Shown in pieces: positions 59,341 to 64,000 of a stretch of 64,000 nucleotides of DNA. Origin of the DNA: Anaeramoeba flamelloides (Eukaryota; Metamonada; Anaeramoebidae). Both the position numbers and the translations under genes were made by a program. The notes under the pieces were generated by a model. It saw nothing but the letters and a program-made list of their open reading frames with translations, did no database searches and was not told the DNA's origin. How positions within the stretch are numbered: position 1 is the stretch's first letter; the number at the start of each line of letters is the position of its first letter. The DNA lies in assembly GCA_027625915.1 (NCBI GenBank), contig JANTQA010000063.1, positions 310,001 to 374,000 of the forward strand, read 5' to 3'.

Positions 59341-60368
59341 ATTACATAATTATTACTAAAAATAAACAATTATAAATTGAAGTAAATAAGAGATTTTCTC
59401 TCATTTGTTAAAACCATTAAGTAATGATCAGAAAGGTTTTGTCATCTAAGCTACCAATTCATTTCACACAAAATGGGTTGAACAATATCCCCAAAAATTG
59501 TAATTAATTAAATATTATACTTTTCAGTCAAAAAAAAATATCCGACAATAAAAACCCAATTATACCTTTAAGCTTAGTGTGCTAGTACTAGAGTCTCTTA
59601 AAAGTTGTTCAAAAAAAAGTTTTTTAGTTGTTAAAAAATTTTCTGGTATTTCTCGATTTTGGCATGTTTTCAGGAACATTTGATAGATCCCCAAAAATTG
59701 AGTCTACAGAAATTTCCAACTATTTTTAAGATATTTTATAAAACATTTTTTCACACTTTTTTTAAAATTGTAGTATTATAAATTTTGTGTTAAAAGAATA
59801 ATTTTTATAAAAAACAATCAAATTAAAAATGTATCATATAAAATTTCAGTAAAAATTCGAAAAAGTAAAACTTATTATTTACTATTTGAAATCTACAACT
59901 TTTGAAATTAGAGAGTTGATATCTTGTTTTTTCATTATTTGTTCTTAAAATACAATTTTCAGATAATTATTTTTTTTAAGAATATGATTTGGAATTTTTA
60001 TCCCATTTATTTTTTATTTAACAAATGAAAAATAAAATTCATTTTATAAAACCAAAAAATTATTTGTAATATAAGAATTAGATTCTGTTTATGCATCTTT
60101 TTTAAATTTTGTAAAAAAGTTTTCAATAAATAAGTAAAATAATTTTTGTTAAAATTAAAAGTATAAAATTTTTCTAAAACAAAAAACAAATAAAAATTAT
60201 CGGATAATTATTATGAATAAAAATAGAAAATTAAATTTATTTTCGAATTGATTATTTGAAAAATTATTATTAAGATATATCAAGACATAGCAAGATATTA
60301 TTAATTATAAGATTTTATTATTAATAAACATATCAATAATCGTCATCATCATAATAATTAAATTAGAA

Positions 60369-61835
60369 TTACCAATTGGATTGAGAAGTGCATTTGATTG
60401 ATTTCACTTTTTTTAAAACTTTCTTCATTTTGTTTACTTCATTTTTTAAATTTAAATCTTTCATTTTATTAAACAATTCATCACCATCAAAAATTTCCAG
60501 ATACTTTTTTTTAGAGAGATTAAATTCTGTGCAATCATGACTGTTTTTTAAATATCTGGATCTTCTTCTTAATAATGTTCCCATTTTTTTATCTACATCA
60601 TTTTTAACTAATCTAGTAAAGCTATCAATATTTTTAATTAATTTATTTAATTTAAAAAAGGGAAATTTTGAAGTAAGATCATTTTTAAGTTCCACTATCG
60701 TAGAGTAATCTTGTTCGCATTCTGGGTTGTATTGTGCATTTTTTAAATATTTAATTGATTTTTTAATTTCTCTTTTCGATAATTCCAAATTCTTGACAGT
60801 TCTTCCATATTCTATATATCGAAGACATGAATACAAATACTTCCAATTAAATAAACTTCTTGGTGGAAATGGTAAATCTAATGATTTCTTGAGCCATTTT
60901 TCCGCTGTTTTATATTCTCCAATTAATCGATAATGTTGCCCAATGTAAAATGTTGGTTCTGCTCGTTCAGGATCTAATTCAAGACAATCAAGATAATGCT
61001 TCATCGCTGGATCCCATTTTTTGAGAAATCGTTCATTGATTTCACCCATTAATAAAATGGAAAACCATCTTCCTTCTTCATTGTCAGTCGAGATTTCACT
61101 TCTTAATTGGAAATAATGTAATGCTTTATCTAAATGATCCCAATGAATTTGACTTGGATTGTCTTGGTTATCAGTGAAAAATTCATAATGTGCATGTGCT
61201 AAATAATATAACGTTCTGAATTAGTTATTGTTTTTTTTTTTTTTTTTTTGTTTTTTGTTGATTTATTTTTATTATTTATTAATTGTATATTTTTCAATAT
61301 AAAAATTGTAAACGAATTAAAAAAAATTAATCAAAAGAAATATTTAATAATATAGATTAATTTTGCGAATTGGATTAAATAAATTACCTTGCATCTCCTG
61401 GATGGTCTTCCAAATCTAATTCTAAATAATAAATATATTTTTGACTTCTTTTGCCAGTACGGTCCATGAACCCTCCTTTACTATCTTCAACCTCGAGGCT
61501 GCACCAATCAACATATAAATCTTGACCTTCGATTGGTGGTACTGTCAAAATTTGATGTACTCTTCTTTCAACTTTTGCTCCTGGAATGTTTCGATAAATC
61601 CAATCAAGATTTCGAACAGAACTCTGTCCGTCTGTCCACATTTTAAATAAATATTTAGATACCAATGGATCAAATTCATTTCGATTGAAGGATTCACTAA
61701 CAGGTATAAAATCCGCATCAGATATTATTCCATGGGAACATTCAGGAAATGATTTTATCCCTTCTTCAACAAGAATTGACCAAGTTGGACCCATACCTGT
61801 AAAATTAACATAAACCATTTTTCCTGGTAAATGTC
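60369..61835 (-). CDS. Glycosyltransferase-2-like / TPR protein, 5' part not found
   Basis: Two exons, complement(60369..61215, 61388..61835), giving about 431 C-terminal residues. The upstream exon enters in phase 1 after the acceptor ATAG at 61836. The first part has ISDADFIPV (a likely DxD metal site), DWIYRN, a VERRVHQIL segment and YVDWCSLEVEDSKGGF. The second has YYLELDLEDHPGDARTLYYL, ALHYFQLR, EEGRWFSIL and LELDPERAEPTFYIGQHYR. This order, a GT-A catalytic half followed by tetratricopeptide repeats, is that of GT2-family/TPR glycosyltransferases of bacteria and protists. The catalytic start and any signal sequence must lie in exons further upstream, and none was recognised up to 64000. 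The sugar and acceptor are unknown. Confidence 0.75.
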
Positions 61836-62072
61836 CTATTTTAATGTTTTTGTTTTCAAAAAAAAAAATTAATAAATAATAAAAAAGATTTAAAGTAAAA
61901 TTAAGAAATTTAGATTATAAAACATTTTTTCGTAAAAACCTTAAAATTATTTTAAGGAAATATCTAGATTTATATTCAATAAGTTATTTTTATGATTCTG
62001 ATTGGAATATATTAATAAAAATAAATAAATTAAATGAAAATTATCAGTTCCTTAAAGATTTTTTCAAAGTTC

Positions 62073-62142
<70 letters not shown>
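62073..62142. repeat. (TTA)n microsatellite
   Basis: About 23 uninterrupted TTA units, the longest trinucleotide run in the window. Confidence 0.9.
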
Positions 62143-63399
62143 TTACTTAATTTGTTAATCTTTGAAATTTTTTTTAAAAAAAACAAAACTAAACTAGAAA
62201 TTATTATTATTTTTCAAGTTTAAAATAAAAATTCTGATTTTTTTAAAAGTTAAATATCGGAGAGAATTGAATAAAAAATTCATTATCTAATATTTTTGGT
62301 ATTATAATTGATTTTTTTTTTTGTTGTTGTTGGAATTCTAAAAATATTTTTCTGAAATCGGAAGTTATTCTTGTCTTAAAAATCAATCAATCAGTCAATC
62401 AATTAAAAATATTTTTTTATGATTTTTTGTTTTTTCAAAATATAAATGAAATATATTTTAATTTTAATTTAATTTGGGTTCATATTATAGTAATGTTTGA
62501 ACTAAAAAATTTTTAATAGGCAAAAACATCAACAACAAAAAAAAACTAAATATATTCTTATATTTATCATTTATAATCAAAATAATATTTTATTGGTATG
62601 GTTTTCTTTTATTCCTTTCTTTCTTTTTTCTTTTTTCGCTTTTCATGTTATTCATTTATATAAATTTTTTTCAAGACTTAAAATTTGAAGTTTGTATTTT
62701 TTTCAGGTAAAATATTGGAAAGCTTATTTAAAACTCCAAAATAACAATCAATTATTTTTATATTTATTCTGTCTGAAAATAAATAAATCAATAAATTTTA
62801 TCAGATTTTCATTTAAAGTCTATTATAAAATTATTTTTTAGGGATAATTTTTACAAGGTTTTCGAATTGAATGTTTTGAATTGTGCATTCTCTTATTTGG
62901 TTTTTTCTTTGTATAAACTTGGATGATTAAATTATTTTGAATTTTAAAATATATTTTACTTAAATATTCAAGAAACATATCTTTTAGTCAATATTAATAT
63001 AAACTCACAATTAATTAATTATATTTATTGTGATATAAATCTTCGAATTGAAAAAATTTTCACCTTATTCACTAAATTTGTTCAGGTAATTTGGAAATTA
63101 ACTGAATTTTTTGATTTTTCCTTTCATTTTAATTGAAAGAATGAAATCTTTCAAAAGTCGACGGATATCAATTATAATTGAATTTTAAAAATGCGTTTCT
63201 CATAGCAAAACATTTTATAATATAAAATAAGTTAGGTCAAAATTTTGGAACCTTAATTCGATCTAAATATCTTTGTGAATATTGTTGTTATTTTGGAAAA
63301 AAAATTTTTATTCAAATTAATCTTTCGAAAATTGATTTTTCATAAATTAAGATAATTAATTGTAATGTAGAATTAAGGGTCGATTCATTAGCGTGAAAA

Positions 63400-63640
63400 A
63401 ATAATTTTTTTTTAGTTTTTTTTTATGAGTGACCAATTCCAATTAAAAACAAACCAACATGTGATGTATGAGAGATTTCTAAAAATCAATAATAGAAACG
63501 AGGAAATTTTTAGAAAAAGGCTATAGCAATGACAGTCAATTTCAGATTTAAATTAATTTGAATTATTATTGTGAATACAAGTATGAAAGTTTAAAAGTGT
63601 CGATCTTTCTGTCATTTTCAGATCATAAAGAATTTTTTTT
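63400..63640 (+). repeat. Dispersed repeat R2, copy 2
   Basis: Partner of 56020-56250: CCAATTAAAAACAAACC, GATGTATGAGAGATTTCTAA, AATCAATAATAGAAACGAGG. Same orientation, moderately diverged. Confidence 0.55.
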
Positions 63641-64000
63641 TTTTTGAGCCAACTTTAACAAAAAGAACCAAACAAAACCATTTGCTTGGCAAATATATAG
63701 CCCGTTATATTAAAACCACAAAATCGAATTAACTTGAATTAAATTTAATTTTGCACTGAAAGAAAATAATTTATCTCCAAATTGAAGAAATTTTAGGCAT
63801 TTGGAAATGATAAAACTTGGGAAAAAGAATGAATTTTTGGTTTGAAGAAACTTTTGTATTTTCTGACAGAAATTATTTGAATCGTTCACTTGAATTTCTT
63901 TTTATTTTTCTCAACCAAAAGAAGATTACTTTCACAATCTCATTTTTAGTCGGTAATCCACTGAGAAGTATGAAAGAAATAAAGGGTAGTAATAAGAAAC

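Larger units (their letters stand above)
56251..60368. other. Intergenic region, no gene recognised
   Basis: About 4 kb of AT-rich sequence. It contains the inverted-repeat element at 56585-57370 and a G-rich patch at 59100-59340. Nothing else above background was recognised. Confidence 0.5.
61836..64000. other. Upstream intron or flank of the glycosyltransferase gene
   Basis: No further exon of the minus-strand gene was recognised. The region contains a (TTA)n tract (62073-62142) and an R2 copy (63400-63640). The rest is AT-rich without visible structure. If the gene is intact, its first exons lie beyond the right edge, making this an intron of at least 2.1 kb. Confidence 0.5.

Overview
The window is nuclear DNA from a very AT-rich, intron-bearing unicellular eukaryote. 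This follows from GT-AG introns with AT-rich interiors, long A and T tracts, lysine/glutamate-rich low-complexity protein segments, and a gene set that is purely eukaryotic (Sec6, MED6, a VDAC-type porin, SPRING, a TLD protein, a seven-helix GPR180/TMEM145-type protein). All eight recognised genes end in TAA and read with the standard code. The mix of long introns, K/E-rich repeats and AT bias recalls free-living amoeboid protists such as Anaeramoeba. That placement is an inference and was not tested.

Layout: 1-117 may be the tail of a gene entering from the left. 2662-8353 (minus) is a six-exon GPR180/TMEM145-type membrane protein. 13961-23917 (plus) is a four-exon exocyst Sec6 gene stretched to 10 kb by two long introns full of old repeats. 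27075-30248 (minus) is a single-exon protein with an NT-C2-like N terminus and a dilute (DIL)-like C terminus. 34991-40145 (plus) is an OXR1/NCOA7-type LysM-GRAM-TLD protein, with a repeat array in its long intron. 43466-44350 (minus) is a SPRING (SREBP-regulating) homologue. 49895-50995 (plus) is a VDAC-like porin. 54346-55125 (minus) is Mediator subunit 6. 60369-61835 (minus) is the C-terminal part of a glycosyltransferase-2/TPR protein whose first exons were not found. For six of the eight genes the exon phases close exactly, which strongly supports the models; OXR1 is one base out of phase and the glycosyltransferase lacks its 5' end.

The genes are unrelated housekeeping functions (secretion, transcription, lipid regulation, organelle outer membrane, vesicle/cytoskeleton linkage) and form no operon or cluster. 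The space between and inside them is mostly mobile-element debris: one fairly fresh 5'-truncated non-LTR retrotransposon with a perfect 16-bp target duplication (47403-49506), two decayed relatives (14960-15720, 25045-26176), and at least nine families of terminal-inverted-repeat elements. Several show clear target duplications: TA (Tc1/mariner type), TTAA (piggyBac type) and TAA (Harbinger type).

The most unusual items are a near-palindromic 200-bp TA element present in five copies, two of them nested inside the retrotransposon and each carrying six copies of a 12-bp motif; a tandem array of about 287-bp units, each built from three successive hairpins (37988-38650), with decayed relatives at three other loci; and a twin inverted-repeat element directly upstream of Sec6, one copy of which carries an 865-bp insertion while the other preserves the empty site. 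No tRNA, rRNA, CRISPR or virus-like element was recognised.
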